A DNA stretch of 64,000 bases, from contig OY725504.1 in assembly GCA_963281255.1 (NCBI GenBank), positions 1,798,001 to 1,862,000 of the forward strand, in the 5' to 3' direction. Each line of letters opens with the position of its first letter. The first letter of the stretch is position 1. The position numbers and the translations under genes are program-made. This document shows positions 1 through 12,080 of the stretch, in pieces. Source of the stretch: Aphrocallistes beatrix (taxonomy: Eukaryota > Porifera > Hexactinellida > Sceptrulophora > Aphrocallistidae). A model generated the notes under the pieces. The model saw only the letters and a list, made by a program, of their open reading frames with translations. It ran no database searches and was not told where the DNA came from.

Positions 1-269
1 ACCAGGAACGAAATGTTACTTAGTCTAAAATGAAAATGCTATCAGTGGGTCAAAATTCCATGAGGGTTAGAATCTCATTCAACAGCCCAAACAGTAGCTT
101 GTGGAATTGTGACTAAGGATACGGTAAAACATGGTTGCAAGTTATACATAGCTGCTTAAAACCATTAACCACCGAATGGAGTTTCGAAATGTACTACCTT
201 ACTATATAATTATATAATCAAAGTATTAATATCCATTGATAAAATTTTGATTACTCATCACATGCTATA

Positions 270-769
270 TCTTTACTATTAAAACCCGATTAATGTTATA
301 TATATATATATATATATATATAAGAAACTGTCATGCCCATAAAGCTGATTTATAGCATGTGTCTTTTGGCTATGGCTCCAGTCTTTTGGCTATGGCTCCA
401 GTAAGTTCTGAGCTCAGGCGAAAATGTCGACTCATCATAGAATTATGACATCATTTCCACCTTTTTGAAAATTAGAAATTTCAGTTTTTCCATAACTCAG
501 CCATTTTAAGTGAAAAGACTAAGATTTTGAGAGAATGTATATATTAATATATCTCATATATGATACAACTATCATCAAAAGATAATTACTCATCACTCTG
601 CTATGACGTCATCATTACGCTTCAAAATTTCTAAATTGAAAAATTTGCTGATTTTTCGTGCGATATCGATTATAAAAGTAGGACAGGCGAATTTAGAGAT
701 GGTAGCTCCCTTTTACTTAATCAATGTGTCCGCCAGCCACGCAGCGCAAGTATGCAAAACGCACGCTTG
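270..769 (+). repeat. H-family (Helitron/HINE-like) repeat, copy a
   Basis: The left end TCTTTACTATTAAAACCCG follows an A and leads into a (TA)n tract at about 297-322. The body has the family landmarks: GGCTATGGCTCCAGT, GTCGACTCATCAT and TGACGTCATCATTACG. The right end is GCACGCTTG followed by T. The 3' hairpin is damaged because only its right half (GTGTCCGCCAGCC) remains. A short block, ttttggctatggctccagtc, is tandemly duplicated at 365-402. The Helitron/HINE label is inferred from structure; the repeat itself is certain because about a dozen copies occur here. Confidence 0.75.
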
Positions 770-1059
770 TTTATGACAAATTTGGTGATTTTTATATGCG
801 ATTCAACACTTCTAATTGTTATATTATATGGTTTTTCACATTGAAATGAAAATAAATGGATAGATGCGAAAAAAAGGATTTTTTATTGAATTTTGAAATG
901 GTCAAATTTGAAATCATAGTTTTTCGACTTTCACACTATCACTCTAATTGACCAAATGCGTCTCCATTTCAACATAGAATGTAGCAACTTTCAAACAATT
1001 CCAAATTTTTGCATTAATAAATCCATTTCACACATGAAGTAGCAAAAAGTATGAAGATC
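770..1059. other. AT-rich stretch, nothing recognised
   Basis: No coding similarity, terminal repeat or other structure was recognised in this AT-rich stretch between an H-family repeat and an F-family fragment. Confidence 0.4.
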
Positions 1060-1559
1060 ATGTTTGCTTAAAATTGGTTTGAGATAAAGGTTTGAAAATT
1101 TCAAAAGTTGTTCCATATCATTTGGCGATGAACGTAGGATCACTCGATATCTTATAACTTTTTTGATTTCCCAAAATAACTCATTTTTCGCCGTTTTTTG
1201 GCCCTTTTTTTAGACACCGATAAAAATTACAATTTTTGTCATTTTAATTTTCTTTTGGTCCTATGAAGTGGCAAATATGTTAGACTCTCTAAGATTCGAT
1301 TTTGGAAGCATTTGTTTTCTTGGTATGTCCTAAAAATTTTTTTGAGTGGCCGGATATCTACCATTAAGATGTGCTACCGACAAACAAAAAACAGACTTTG
1401 AGACACTGTATCTCTAAAACTAGAAATGAAAATCAAAAACGGTTTGGAATGTGCAAGTATTTCTAGACGGAGACACGTGCCCACGCTTAACATCTCTTAT
1501 AGCTCTACTTTCATCGTATACTGTAAGCCAAATCATATGGTTTTTCGAGGGCGGTATCC
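1060..1559 (-). repeat. F-family TTAA element, terminal fragment
   Basis: This matches, in reverse, the first 500 bases of the full-length F copy at 57804. It ends in CGAGGGCGGTATCC followed by TTAA at 1560-1563. The other end of the copy is missing. Confidence 0.7.
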
Positions 1560-1850
1560 TTAAGCACTCCGTGTATTTTTAGAAAAATCGTTTTATCAAA
1601 TGTTTCAAAAATTGAAAGAAAGATGGTCTACCATATTAGGTACCATAAAATATTGCTACTTTTCCAGAGTAAAATCTTTCAGTTTATAATGAATAATACA
1701 AGTTTCTAAAATGTATATTAGGAAGGTAGAACAAGAGTCTACGAGTATTAGTTTCCAATTTAGGATTTCGAAAAATGCTACGTCATCACTTGGAAATATA
1801 TTTAAAACAACATTATATTGTATGTACAGCATTTTTATCAATGAATTTCA

Positions 1851-3898
1851 CAGTGGCGGCGCTACGGAGGGACATGGGGGGGGCGCAAGGCTCCCCAAGA
1901 TTTGGTTGAGCCCCCCATGCGGGGGGCTCAGATTTTCTCCAAATGTCATTATTGTCATAGTAAGAAACGCAACGACGTAGGACTCAGCAATATCAAAATA
2001 AATGGATGGTTATATAGTACAATCGATCAATACAGAGCACAACCCGTATACAATAGTCCCCTTATTTAGACTAGTTCAAGTCGACGGTTTCCTCCCTTGG
2101 CGAAATGATCGATCACAGCGTCAGGGTCCTTTCCTATCTTTTCTGCTACCTCCAAGTTAACATTGATTACGGCCAAGTCGCTCAGGCGACTGTTTCCCAT
2201 CGAAGCACGGAGCCACGATTTAATACGTTTCATGGCCGAAAAGGTTCGCTCTGCGGAGGCTCTTGATACAGGTAGTGTCACGGGAATCTGAAGACCCGGG
2301 TACATAACGTTGAATACACGCTTGTGCTCCTGGGTGAACCTAAGGAAAAAAACTATTAAAAAAGGCAACTATGTCAAGACTAGTGGGTCTATCTTACTTG
2401 AGGAATTCCAATAGGCCTTCGGTAGATCTTCTTCATCTTCCCTGTCCCAAATATGCGACATCATTGCGAGCTCGGTCTTGAGGGTCGGTGAGTTGAGAGA
2501 CTCGATGAGCTTGTAATGCTTTTAGAATCCAACTACCTGAAACATAGAACCAGATTAAGAATAAAGTCAGAGTACCGCTCCTATGCGTTTTGTATCTTAC
2601 CTTCTCGGAGTTCAGGAAGTCCGCGGATCCCGGGGAGATACCGCAGATTCCCTGGTAGATAGTCATGTTCTCTTTTGAGAGGAACCTACAAGAAAATATC
2701 GGATTAATATTCAGCTGTATGGTTCTACATATGATCGTACTGGCATCAAGTTCCATCGTTACTTTTTCACAAGTCGGAATGAACACCTTTGTACGGTAGT
2801 CCTCCTTGCTGTGGCAGCGCTTGTCTTGTACCTCGCCATAGTCTGGACGAGCCCATCGCATGCGGCGTTCATGAAGCTCGGGCAGTTCCAAATCATTCGC
2901 CAGGCCATTAGCCCTCTCCCAGAGTGCGTCCCAAACTCCATCAGCTTGCGGTGGAGCTGTGCGGGCAAGAAGTGTCCCCATACTGGCAATCAAGTCCAAG
3001 GAGGTCTGGAGAGTCTCCGACTTGCCCTGAAGGGCCTCAGTGCCGTTGCCACATATCTTCAATATCCACTCCATCGTGACGAGGTGAACTACAAAGGAGG
3101 AGTGTATACGTCCCTGGAGGTTACCGGTTACTCGCTCGGAATGCCTATGTTCGCCACGTCGTCGATGGTGTCAACGAAAGCCTTGAGAGTTTCCATTACA
3201 GCGAAGCATATCCTGTGTTGGCATACCCACCTCGTGTCGCTGAGGGCAGGCAGCTTGCGGGTTTGTTGGCCAGGGTACAGCTCCTTCTGCTTTGCGATGA
3301 AGATACTGTGTACGGCAGATAGTAATAGTAACGATTCTCCTTCACATACTGAACATGCTGATCATCAAGAAGTGCTTTCACGCTCCCGGTTAGCTTAGAT
3401 TACTTCCAGGCTGCGTACTTTGTGGCAGAGAAACTGTGGGCAGTCGATCCAACATGAATTTTTAGTTTGTCCAACGTATTTTTCCAGTTGGATGAGCCGC
3501 CACTGGTGAAGGCGGGGTTTGCCTGGGTTCCCGAGGGGAAGTGACGACAATAGAAACAGTAAGCCTTGTCTTGCTGCTGGGAATATTCGAGCCAATCGCG
3601 CCCAGAATACCAAGCGGGTTGGAACTACCTGCAGTCTCTGTTCTTGGGATAAGAGTTTAGCTTTGGCTGAGTAGATCCATCCTCGAGGTTCTGCGGTAAT
3701 CTGATGGTCCTGCAATAGCCAATCTCACACGCATTGGGTCGGCCTCGACGGGCAGTAAAACCTCACTAATAGCACATGAACAATTTCTGACCAGCTTAAA
3801 TACTTGTTATTTTAATTTCTTTATCCATACATTAAAGGGATAAAGGCCCTCCAGAATATTGAGGAGCCCCCACTCGCGGCGCGCTAGCGCCGCCACTG
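1851..3898 (-). mobile_element. hAT-superfamily DNA transposon, nearly complete
   Basis: The element is bounded by 14-bp inverted termini: CAGTGGCGGCGCTA on the left and TAGCGCCGCCACTG on the right. CAGTG-type ends are usual for hAT. It carries a hAT transposase of ZMYM1-like type on the minus strand (separate entry). The interior is clearly more GC-rich than its surroundings. G/C runs lie next to the left end, at 1875-1930. No clean 8-bp target duplication is visible: the flanks gaatttca and caatggat share little. Insertion was into an F-family repeat. Confidence 0.8.
2066..3720 (-). pseudogene. hAT transposase, ZMYM1-like, disrupted (possible introns)
   Basis: From high to low coordinates the minus strand reads first as a TTF-type zinc-finger region (about 3600-3410), with WLEYS, YCFYCRHF and NWKNTL, then H-x-GS-x-H. 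Next comes KENRYYY and DTRWVCQHR (about 3380-3200), then a long stretch with NDLELPEL (about 3074-2730). Last is the C-terminal dimerisation domain, LPVSRASAERTFSAMKRIKSW, down to the stop at 2066. The reading frame changes several times. Some breaks coincide with GTAAG donors and TTTCAG or TTTTAG acceptors (donors near 2600 and 2398), so short introns are possible. Part of the RNase H-like core seems to be missing compared with usual proteins of about 700-800 residues. It would bind and cut its own ends if intact; here it is probably dead. Confidence 0.8.
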
Positions 3899-4593
3899 CA
3901 ATGGATCATATATATACCGTTATGAGGAACATATTAGGAATTGAGAACTAAGGATTCGGGTTTTATATTTACAGCGAAAAGAGATATCTCTTTTTGGACT
4001 AAATGGGGGGTTTTGACCGAATATGGGAGTTCCAAGGCCAGAACTTGCAAAGTAATTTGACAAAGGAATGTTTGAGGAACCCATATATTATCATATATAT
4101 CCTTTCATTAAAGATATTAATATATATTTTATCTTCAATAGTTTTTTTGATATGACATCGGCGTGTTTCGGGGTCTAGAGAGTTAATTTTGTCCCACCTT
4201 TCCCCATAAATTGTCATAACTTGCGAAGCAACGGTCGGATCTGAACACTTTTTTTCAAATGATCCGAATTTTATTTCTGATGCAATTATCGGAGATTTCT
4301 GCTATTAAACCAGCCTTTCCACGATTGTTATTTAGAGTAATTCTATAATATATCTTGTTTTGGATCGAATTTATGGTTGGCCTGTCATATGGGTATTTAG
4401 TTTTTCATCAAAAATTTGCCAAAAAAACTTTTTAATGATTTTTAGATCACTAAAAGGGTAATACACATTAATTTCGATTTTTTGAATTTCAATACTAATA
4501 TTTCGCAACTTAGAGCCATTTGTACCACTTGGTGTCGCCCAAAAAAGGACACATTTTTGAACCAAAATGTCTCATATCCATAACTTCTTTTAA

Positions 4594-5810
4594 GGTTGGT
4601 GTTTCCCATGCGAAACTTGTTTTTTATTAAAAATGTGCCCAAATTGCTTTTTTATCATTTTTAGATCCTTATAGAGGTTCTAAACAATAATCCCGACTTT
4701 TATAACTCCAACCCCAATATTTCGCCACTTTGAGCCACTTGTATCACCTGGTGTCGCTCTAAAAACGACACATTATAAATGCGAAATGTCCCACAGCTCT
4801 AACTTCTTTAAACAGTGCCAGATCATCTTTTTAATCCTGAATTCATGCTCAGCACTAGATTTCCAGCATTTTGATATATATATTGACCATATTTGGAAAC
4901 ATTTTTGTTTGAACGTGCCTAGCAACGGCCAGGAATTTTTTCACATTCCTGACCGTTGTTAGGAAAAGGCAACCAAAAATATTTCCAAATATGGTCAATA
5001 TATATATCAAATTGCTGGAAATTTAGTGCTGAGTACGAATTCAGTATTAAAATAACGACCTGGCATAGTCAAATAAAGTTATAGGTATGGGATTTCGGAG
5101 AAAACTATCGGACATGGTCATTTTTGGGACCCCAGTTATAACTGTCAACTTTTTCACACTTTTGAAGGTGTCATGATGTGAAAATATTTGATATGTCATA
5201 TTTTGAAGTTAAGTACTACTATAAGTTGTTGATTGAGGATGTTTTGATGTTATATATTATCAGAATACCGTAAAACAAATGGAAATCAAGTCTTTCCGAA
5301 GAAAATTGCTTTGTAGCCTGTTTTTAGCACTTAAAAAATCAATTTTACAAAGGAGGAATCTCTAGTTACAAAGGTCGTAGAGTTAAAAACTCGATGGTTT
5401 TAGAAAGATCTCGTCACGTAGAACAAAATGATAGAGACAGATTTTTGATATTCTACTTTAGAAAAAAGTTAAAATATTTTTCCTTACGAAAATCTGCCTC
5501 TAAATTTTGTATAAACGAAATTTGAAAGAAACATTTATTTGGGTTAAAATTGAAAATTCTATTCCTATTATTTTCTTTATTCAACCATTTTGTGTAAGAA
5601 TAATTGAGTAAAAGAAGGATAAGGCATTGAAGTTTCCTTGAATGTCCTCTATAAATTAGGTCATTTGGGGAAAAAAATATTTTTCTCTTACTTCTTGGGC
5701 TCCCGAAAAGTGTATTTTTGCAGATAACTCATCGAGAATAGTTTCCACAAAAAATTTCAGGAGAAAATAATGAAAACTTTAAAAGTTAGTTCTGGAAGGA
5801 AACACCAACC
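4594..5810. mobile_element. C-family TTAA-flanked non-autonomous element
   Basis: Inverted ends GGTTGGTGTTTCC and GGAAACACCAACC are flanked by TTAA on both sides (4590-4593 and 5811-5814), so the target duplication is TTAA. The flanks rejoin to the D-family sequence ccataacttctttgaacc seen uninterrupted near 10126, which shows a clean insertion. No coding region is seen. The last 265 bases recur at 44690-44959. Confidence 0.75.
4861..5020. repeat. Long hairpin (inverted repeat)
   Basis: The arm starting TTCCAGCATTTTGATATA pairs with its reverse complement ending TATATCAAATTGCTGGAA. The stem includes TATTGACCATATTTGG, and the loop region has CCTAGCAACGGCCAGGAAT with its own complement. Related hairpins lie at about 5860-6010, 10190-10250, 11320-11420 and 57460-57545. 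Confidence 0.7.
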
Positions 5811-6652
5811 TTAACCATGTCAGATCATCATTTTAATGCTAAATACGTGCTCATCACTAAATTCAGCATTTTGATATATATATTGGACACATTTGGAGAA
5901 ATTATTTGGCTGCGGGTTCCTAGCAACGGCCAGGAATGTGAAAAATTCCTTGCCGTTGCTATACACGGACAACCAAAAAATTCTACAAATATGGTCAATA
6001 TATAAATCAAATTGCTGGAAATTCAATGCGGGACACGAATTCAGAATTCAAATGATGATCTGACATGGTTCAAAGAAGTTATTGACCTGGGATTCCGGCG
6101 GATACTATCAAATGTGGTTATTTTTGGGCAGCCAGTCATCAGTAGCCAGTTTTTCACATCTTAAGTACTGCTATAAGTTGTCAAATAAGGATATTTGCAC
6201 GTTATTTAATATTCCAAAGCAGTTAAAACTAATGGAAATTGATGGATAAAGATAAATATTTTCTAAATCCTATTTTCTGAGACTTTTTCTTCAGCAATTA
6301 TAAATGTGATAACTTTTTGTGAATCAACATAGAGGCGAAATCTCAACGGTTTTTGATAGATCTCGAAGAGTAGAACAAAATAAACAGACATATTTTGATA
6401 TTACAAATAAAAAGAGAATTAAGAAAAAAATAGTGTCTAAATTTCTAAAAATAAAATTCCTCGGGTGTTTTGGTGTGATTTTTTAACAATTTTCAAAATT
6501 TCAAAAATCTGTCTGTTCATTGGTTAGATCATCGATTTATGAATGAATTTGAAAAGTTTCTAAAGGATTGTAAGCATATTGTGTTCGATTTCTTCCTTGT
6601 AAAATGACCAAATTTTTTAAAAAAATTTTTATTTGCTGAATTATTTCAATTA

Positions 6653-6822
6653 CAGTAGAACTCGGTTAATACGTACCCTCCGGGAAGCAGAAAAAAGTAC
6701 GTACTAACCGGGTTGATATTACATAAGAATCTATATAATAAATGAATTTTGATTCAGAGAACTGAGTACGTACTAAGCCGAAGTACATCTTATCCCGAGT
6801 ACGTATTAACCCAGTTCTACTG
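6653..6822. mobile_element. pogo-like MITE, 170 bp
   Basis: The left end TA-CAGTAGAACTCGGTTAAT and the right end ATTAACCCAGTTCTACTG form inverted repeats. The sequence keeps repeating the phrase 'gtacgta...'. CAGTNGAAC termini at TA sites are typical of pogo/Tigger-derived elements. A relative lies at 25332-25518. Confidence 0.7.
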
Positions 6823-8676
6823 CATTAATAATTGGAATATTGCAACAGATAAAAAAAATTTTTTAAAAATTTGGGCATTTTACAAGAAAGAAATCGGACA
6901 CAATATGCTTACAATCCTTTAGAAACTTTTCAAATTCATTCATAAATCGATGATCTAACTAATGAACAGACAGATTTTTGAAAGTTTGAAAATTGTTAAA
7001 AATTCACACCAAAACATCCTAGGAATTATATTTTATGTAATTTTGACACTATTTTTTTGTCATAATTCTCTTTTTATTCCTAATATTAAGGTTGACCTTT
7101 CCTATGGGCATTTTGTTTTTTGTCAAAAATTTGCCAAAAGACCTTTTTAATCATTTTTAGATCCCTAAAGGGATTCTAAACATTAATCTCGATTTTTAGA
7201 ATTTCAATGCTATTATTTCGCCACTTAGAGCCACTTGTACCACCTGGTGTCGCCCAAAAAAGGACACATTTTTAAGGCCACCCAGGGCCTAGAATTAATT
7301 TTGGTCATATTTCAATTTCATGATTAGGTTACTTCACTGAGTAGTCTACGATCAATATTATGCAATCAATTTGCTCCTATATCATATTTCCACCTCTCTA
7401 GGGCTATTGTTCCAAATTACGTAATACTAAATTCCTATACCATCGATTTCGTAGTTATGCATGATCCACCAACTCATGTGTTAGTCAATTCATTGTTCTC
7501 AGGTGTTTATTATGCAATATATAGGCTAAGGAAACTTGACTACTAGAATGGACTTTCATGCTCTAATATCTAAAAATATATTGACCTCATAATCTGATAT
7601 CGAGGGCAAAATATCCTAAAATAGCAGAAATTTAATGGTTTCAATATGTATTGTGTTCAATAATAGAACTTTCACTATACTTCTAGTAGTCAAGGTTGCT
7701 TATTATATGAATAGTTTAATTGTTTAACGCTAGTAGAGGTATCCATAGTATTATGAAGTATAGGCAACTCTATAGTCGTTCAGTACACACTATTGATATT
7801 AGGCACGTGGTTTTGTCTATACTAGATAGTATTTTTAGTAGCATCAAAATCATTGAATATTGTATGTGCTCGCTGCATTTTTTGGATTCCTAATTTTAGC
7901 TCCCATAGACGATAATACAACGCAAATAATTTTTCCTAAGGATTCACTAGTTGTTAGTTCTTATTTGAGCTTTGATTCTATTTCAATGTGATATTGTTCA
8001 ACTAGTTATCGTTGGATTTTAGCTCTCCAGTATTCAATATTAAAATTATTTAATTTTATTATCTATGAACGCCGATTTTCCCATTTTTTTACATTTTTTT
8101 TACATAAAAACCCCTCAATTTGAATTTATAGAAATGATATTGAAATTTGGGCTCGATAGATGTCAAAAATGGACAATGCTATGTCTAAATAACACTAAAT
8201 TAACTCTTCTATTAATAATTCCTTTAGCTCAAAAAATTTTTTGAAATGTTACTTTTTCCAAAAATGAAATTTGAGAAAACAGAGAATAAACATTATAACT
8301 GCACTAATGCTTTGTAGGAGAGAACTATAAAGAATTGGAAGATATACTTTCCATAAGAGTCTAAAATTCGAAATAAAGAAGTTTTATTAAGTGCTAAGGT
8401 CGGTATTTAGCAAATATACAAAAATCCAGATTTTTGAAAAAATTTCTAAAAAAATATTTAAGTAACCTCTACTAGCGTTAAATGCTAAGATATATCTCAC
8501 TTACTTTTTCTGAAAAAAGCTACACAATGTAACAAACTGCATTATTTTTGAACATATTTTATCATTGTTTTTATCATACTCTCTATTATTATTAATGGGG
8601 TTTTCAACTTAATTCAATTCACGATAATCTAAAGAATGAATTTGCTCATGATAAATGCAGAAACAATTCGGAGAGA

Positions 8677-9230
8677 CTACGTACAGTCTAAACAATTCCA
8701 TTCAGGGAGATCTTGAACATCTTCAATATTTAGGCCGAGACATTTGACATGATACCAAAGATCGCAAATGTTACACAGGATCCAATCGATTACTTCATCA
8801 TAAAAGCCGATACCAAAACCAACGATGCAATCGTCCTGAGTACCACCGCAAATAGCGCAAGAGTCCGAGTAAATACGGGTGACCCTGATGACTAGGAGGT
8901 TTTTGAATAGGAAGACGTGTTCGATTTCAAGTTGAACTGAATAGAGATGAGAATAGTTTGATTGACAGGTTTTCTGATGTTTTTCAATGAAAGTATCGTA
9001 ATCTGCGGCTGAGGTCGAATTTGATTTCAGTTTATTCTCGTATATAGTGCAAATGTGGCATGAATTGTATCCAATCCCATACGAAATAACCTGAGCAGTG
9101 TCGACAGCTATTGCAGGGCAAAACACTAACGGCTAAAACCCCCGCCTGCCTTACCACTACGCATCTGGTAACACCCGTCGTAGGAGGCAACAATGCGACG
9201 AACATGAGAAGCCGATGGGTCAACTGATTG
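8677..9230 (-). pseudogene. Mutator/Kolobok-like transposase fragment with C-terminal PHD finger
   Basis: The minus strand reads SYDGCYQMRSGKAGGG (another frame, about 9195-9140), resembling the DG-x-WQ-x-RG catalytic-region motif of metazoan Mutator-like transposases. It then reads AIAVDTAQVISYG, SCHICTIYE, a spacer, and F-x-EKHQKTCQSNYS: the C-x2-C, W/F-x3-H, C-x2-NY pattern of the same domain. After QLEIEH the similarity stops. A PHD finger follows at about 8870-8680: C-x2-C (CAICGG), CNIC, WYHVKC, then WNCLDC and the stop. The rest of the transposase core is missing between the two modules, and at least one frameshift lies near 9125. PHD fingers usually bind histone tails. The element is probably inactive. 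Confidence 0.6.
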
Positions 9231-9294
9231 TAATATGTGTAAACGATCTCTTAAACTATCCACGTATTCTGAAGCCAAAACAAAGACTTCTGTG

Positions 9295-9504
9295 CTAAAT
9301 TGAATGTTTTAGTGTCACAGGGAGGAGGCAAATTGAGGGAAGCATGATAAATAATGAGTCCTTGGTATCCTGGGAGGACCACTCATCGATAATATTTTGA
9401 GAATTATCAGGTTGAGAACTGATAGGAACGTTTAAAATATCGCAAATAGATTCTTCATCACTTGATGATACGAAATCTGGATCTAGAACGTTCTTCGATG
9501 CCAT
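9295..9504 (-). pseudogene. Small acidic ORF at the 5' side of the Kolobok-like element
   Basis: This 69-codon frame starts with MASKNVLDPDF and is rich in Ser, Asp and Glu (VSSSDEES). It lies directly upstream of the transposase fragment, in the same orientation and inside the same element. It may be the transposase N-terminus, separated by a frameshift or intron near 9300. It matches no family I recognise. Confidence 0.3.
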
Positions 9505-11659
9505 TGGTTCAGTGAAAGAGCAAATTCAGGAGTACAAATTATGATATATGAATTGTTGTAACTGAAATATATTTCAAAATATTTATGAAATCTACGGATA
9601 TTTTAACATCGTTGGAATAACTTGAATAATCATTTATGTAGTAATATAATATTATTCAAATAAAAGGATGCTATTACATTCATATTTTGAAATGGATATC
9701 ATGTATTTCATACAAGTAATTGAATATTTTTGTATTAGTCAGTAATAATGTAAAGTCAAATTGTGAAAGAGACGGAAGCATTCTATTAGAGTCTCTAACT
9801 GAAAGTAAACAGTAACTACTGAGCAATTTAGAGCATTCAGTATAGAACAATCAACCAATACATCTTTACTATACTGAATCTAAAAATCACTGTGAGTAAC
9901 CTTGTAAATATACAAATTTGGATAAATTCAGAAAAAAATGAATTCGGCTGGTTATTAAAAATCGTCACATTGGAATAAATACGGAATATTTTGAAAAGAT
10001 AATCAAGAGTTAGATTATACAAAGATAAAGAAATATAAATAAGGCATCAGAATGAATTTTGAAATTTTTGATTTTTTTTCGAATCTTAGCCCAGGATGGC
10101 CTTAAGCGAAATGTCTCATATCCATAACTTCTTTGAACCTTGTCAGGTCATCATTTTAATGCCAAATTCGTCCTCAGCACTAAATTTCCAGCAATTTGAT
10201 ATATATATTGGACACATTTGGAGAAATTATTTGGCTGCATCAATAACCAGTTTTTCATACTTTTGATTGTGAAAAATTTTGATGTACCATATTTTGAAGT
10301 TAAGAACTGCTATAAGTTGTCGAATAAGGATATTTGCATGTTATTTAATATTCCAAAGCAGTTAAAACTAATGGAAATTGAGGGACTTATATGAATATTT
10401 TTTAAATCCTATTTGCTGAGACTTTTTTTTCAGCGATTATAAAGGTGATAACTTTTTGTAAATTCAACATAGGGGCGAAAGCTCAACGGGTTTTGATAGA
10501 TCTCGAAGAGGAGAACATAATGAACAGACAGATTTTTGATATTAAGAATAAAAAGAGAATTATGAAAAAAATAGTGTCAAAATTACTAAAAATATAATTC
10601 CTCGGGTGTTTTGGGGTGAATTTGTAACAATTTTCAAAATTTCAAAAAATTGTCTGTTCATTAGTTAGATCATCGATTGACGAATTAATTTGAAAAGTTT
10701 CTAAAGGATTGTAAGCATATTGTGTCTGATTTCTTTCTTGTAAAATGACAAAAATTTTTAAAAAAATTTTTTACTTGTTGCAATATTTCAATTATTAATG
10801 CAGTTTTGCAGATAATTCTGCGATTCAAATCTGCACTGAAAAAATTAAATGAATCGTTGAAAAAGTCAAAAGTTAGCTATTATAGGAAAGGCCAACCTTA
10901 AAATTCTGTCTGTTCTTTATGTTCTCCTCTTCGAGATCTATCAAAAACCGTTGAGTTTTCGCCCCTATGATGAATTTTCAAAAAGTTATTACCTTTATAA
11001 TTGCCCAAAAAAATGTCTCAGAAAATAGGATTTAAAAAATATTTATATAAAGTCCCTCAATTTCCATTAGTTTTAAATACTTTGCAATATTAAATAACAT
11101 GCAAATATTCTTATTCGACAACTTATAGCAGTATTTAACTTCAAAATATTGTACATCAAAATTTTTCACCATCAAAAGTGTGAAAAACTGGTTATTGATG
11201 ACTGGTCACCCAAAAATAACCACATTCGAGAGTATCCGCCGGAATCCCAGCTCAATAACTTCTTTGAACCATGACAGATAATCATTTTAATGCTAAATTC
11301 GTCCTCAACACTAAATTTCCAGCAATTTGATATATATATTGACCATATTTGGATAATTTTTTGGATGTCCGTGCATAGCAACGGCCAGGAATTTTTTCAC
11401 ATTCCTGGCCGTTACTAGGAACCTGCAGCCAAAGAATGGTTCAAAGAAGTTATGGAGATGAGACATTTCGCTTCAAAAATGTGTCCTTTTTGGGCGACAC
11501 CAGGTGGTACAAGTGGCTCTAGGTGGCGAATTATTAGCATTGAAATTCTATTGATCGAAATTAATGTTTAGAACCCTTTAGGGATCTAAAAATGACTAAA
11601 ATTTCTTTTGACAAACTTTTGGTAAAAAACAAATGTCCATAGGAAAGGCCAACCTTAAT

Positions 11660-12080
11660 CGTCTTTCATCCAAATTCTTGCATTATATAATCTCTGAAGG
11701 GGTCAAAACAATCTTTGATGTCCAAATAGTTAAAAAACTGATAAATCCGTTAAAAACTCAATAGCTACTCATTAATTAGTACGATTAGATGATAGACCAC
11801 TCAACAATACAATGAAATCAAAAATATAAACTTAGTTGAATTTAACCTTAATTAAAATTAAAATTTTCATTTTTAATATAAAATCAATGTTGAATCTACT
11901 ATTGAATAGAGGGAGAAAATCCGAGCACGTAAATCTTTTGTCCGCTTTTATAGTATTTGGATTGTAAATTTCAATTTATTTTCTCAGATATATCATTTCT
12001 AATTTACTTTCTATTTTTAGCTCTAGTAGATTTTATGAGTTTTGTTTTATATTCATCTTGTTTTTGCTTTAAAATTTTAT
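11660..12080 (+). other. 5' flank of TRAPPC13
   Basis: This AT-rich, single-copy-looking stretch lies between the D-family repeat and the TRAPPC13 start codon. A possible 3' splice site, ctatttttag, ends at 12020, so a non-coding first exon further upstream is possible. An out-of-frame ATG sits at 12034 and an in-frame TGA at 12036. No clear core promoter element is visible. Confidence 0.35.

Larger units (their letters stand above)
1640..4300 (+). repeat. F-family fragment split by a hAT insertion
   Basis: 1640-1850 and 3899-4300 correspond to consecutive parts of the F-family interior, compared with 58620-59340. Shared landmarks are the run around attaggaa, the aaaatgctacgtcatca block and a gatatctctttttgga-type block. 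The hAT element 1851-3898 interrupts the copy. The first half and both termini of the F copy are absent. Confidence 0.55.
4372..7089. repeat. D-family palindromic TTAA element, copy 1, with insertions
   Basis: The left end near 4372 (GGTTGGCCTGTCATATGGG) resembles the clear D-family end at 7090. Copy 1 is interrupted by element C (4594-5810). Its distal part, 6365-7085, folds back on itself around 6653-6822, where a pogo-like MITE sits in the loop. Shared landmarks with copy 2 include accacctggtgtcgccc and atagatctcgaagag. The exact right border is uncertain. Confidence 0.5.
7276..10101 (-). mobile_element. Kolobok/Mutator-like TTAA transposon, 2.8 kb
   Basis: Ends GGCCACCCAGGGCCTAGAATT-type (left) and its inverted partner ending CCCAGGATGGCC (right) are flanked by TTAA on both sides (7272-7275 and 10102-10105). 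The flanks rejoin a D-family sequence that is uninterrupted near 4551 and 11475. The interior carries a broken Mutator-like transposase with a PHD finger on the minus strand. TTAA targeting fits Kolobok or piggyBac; the protein motifs favour Kolobok. The 7300-8600 part is AT-rich with no recognised gene. Confidence 0.7.
7090..11654. repeat. D-family palindromic TTAA element, copy 2, with a Kolobok-like insertion
   Basis: Ends GGTTGACCTTTCCTATGG (7090) and CCATAGGAAAGGCCAACC (11654) are inverted and flanked by TTAA at 7086-7089 and 11655-11658. Removing the insertion 7276-10101 leaves about 1.7 kb that is largely palindromic; for example 10106-10560 pairs with about 10910-11470. An internal end of the same type occurs at 10880-10898, so a further nested copy is likely. 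No coding region was recognised. Confidence 0.65.

Noticed and set aside
2811-3398. 195-codon open frame on the + strand
   Set aside because: It is the antisense shadow of the hAT transposase, whose recognisable motifs are on the minus strand.
9032-9223. 63-codon minus-strand frame overlapping the Kolobok-like transposase
   Set aside because: Another frame over the same bases carries the DG-x-x-Q-x-R and C-x2-C transposase motifs.
12042-12080. TRAPPC13 start upstream at 12042
   Set aside because: That codon is TTG; the first in-frame ATG after the TGA at 12036 is 12081.
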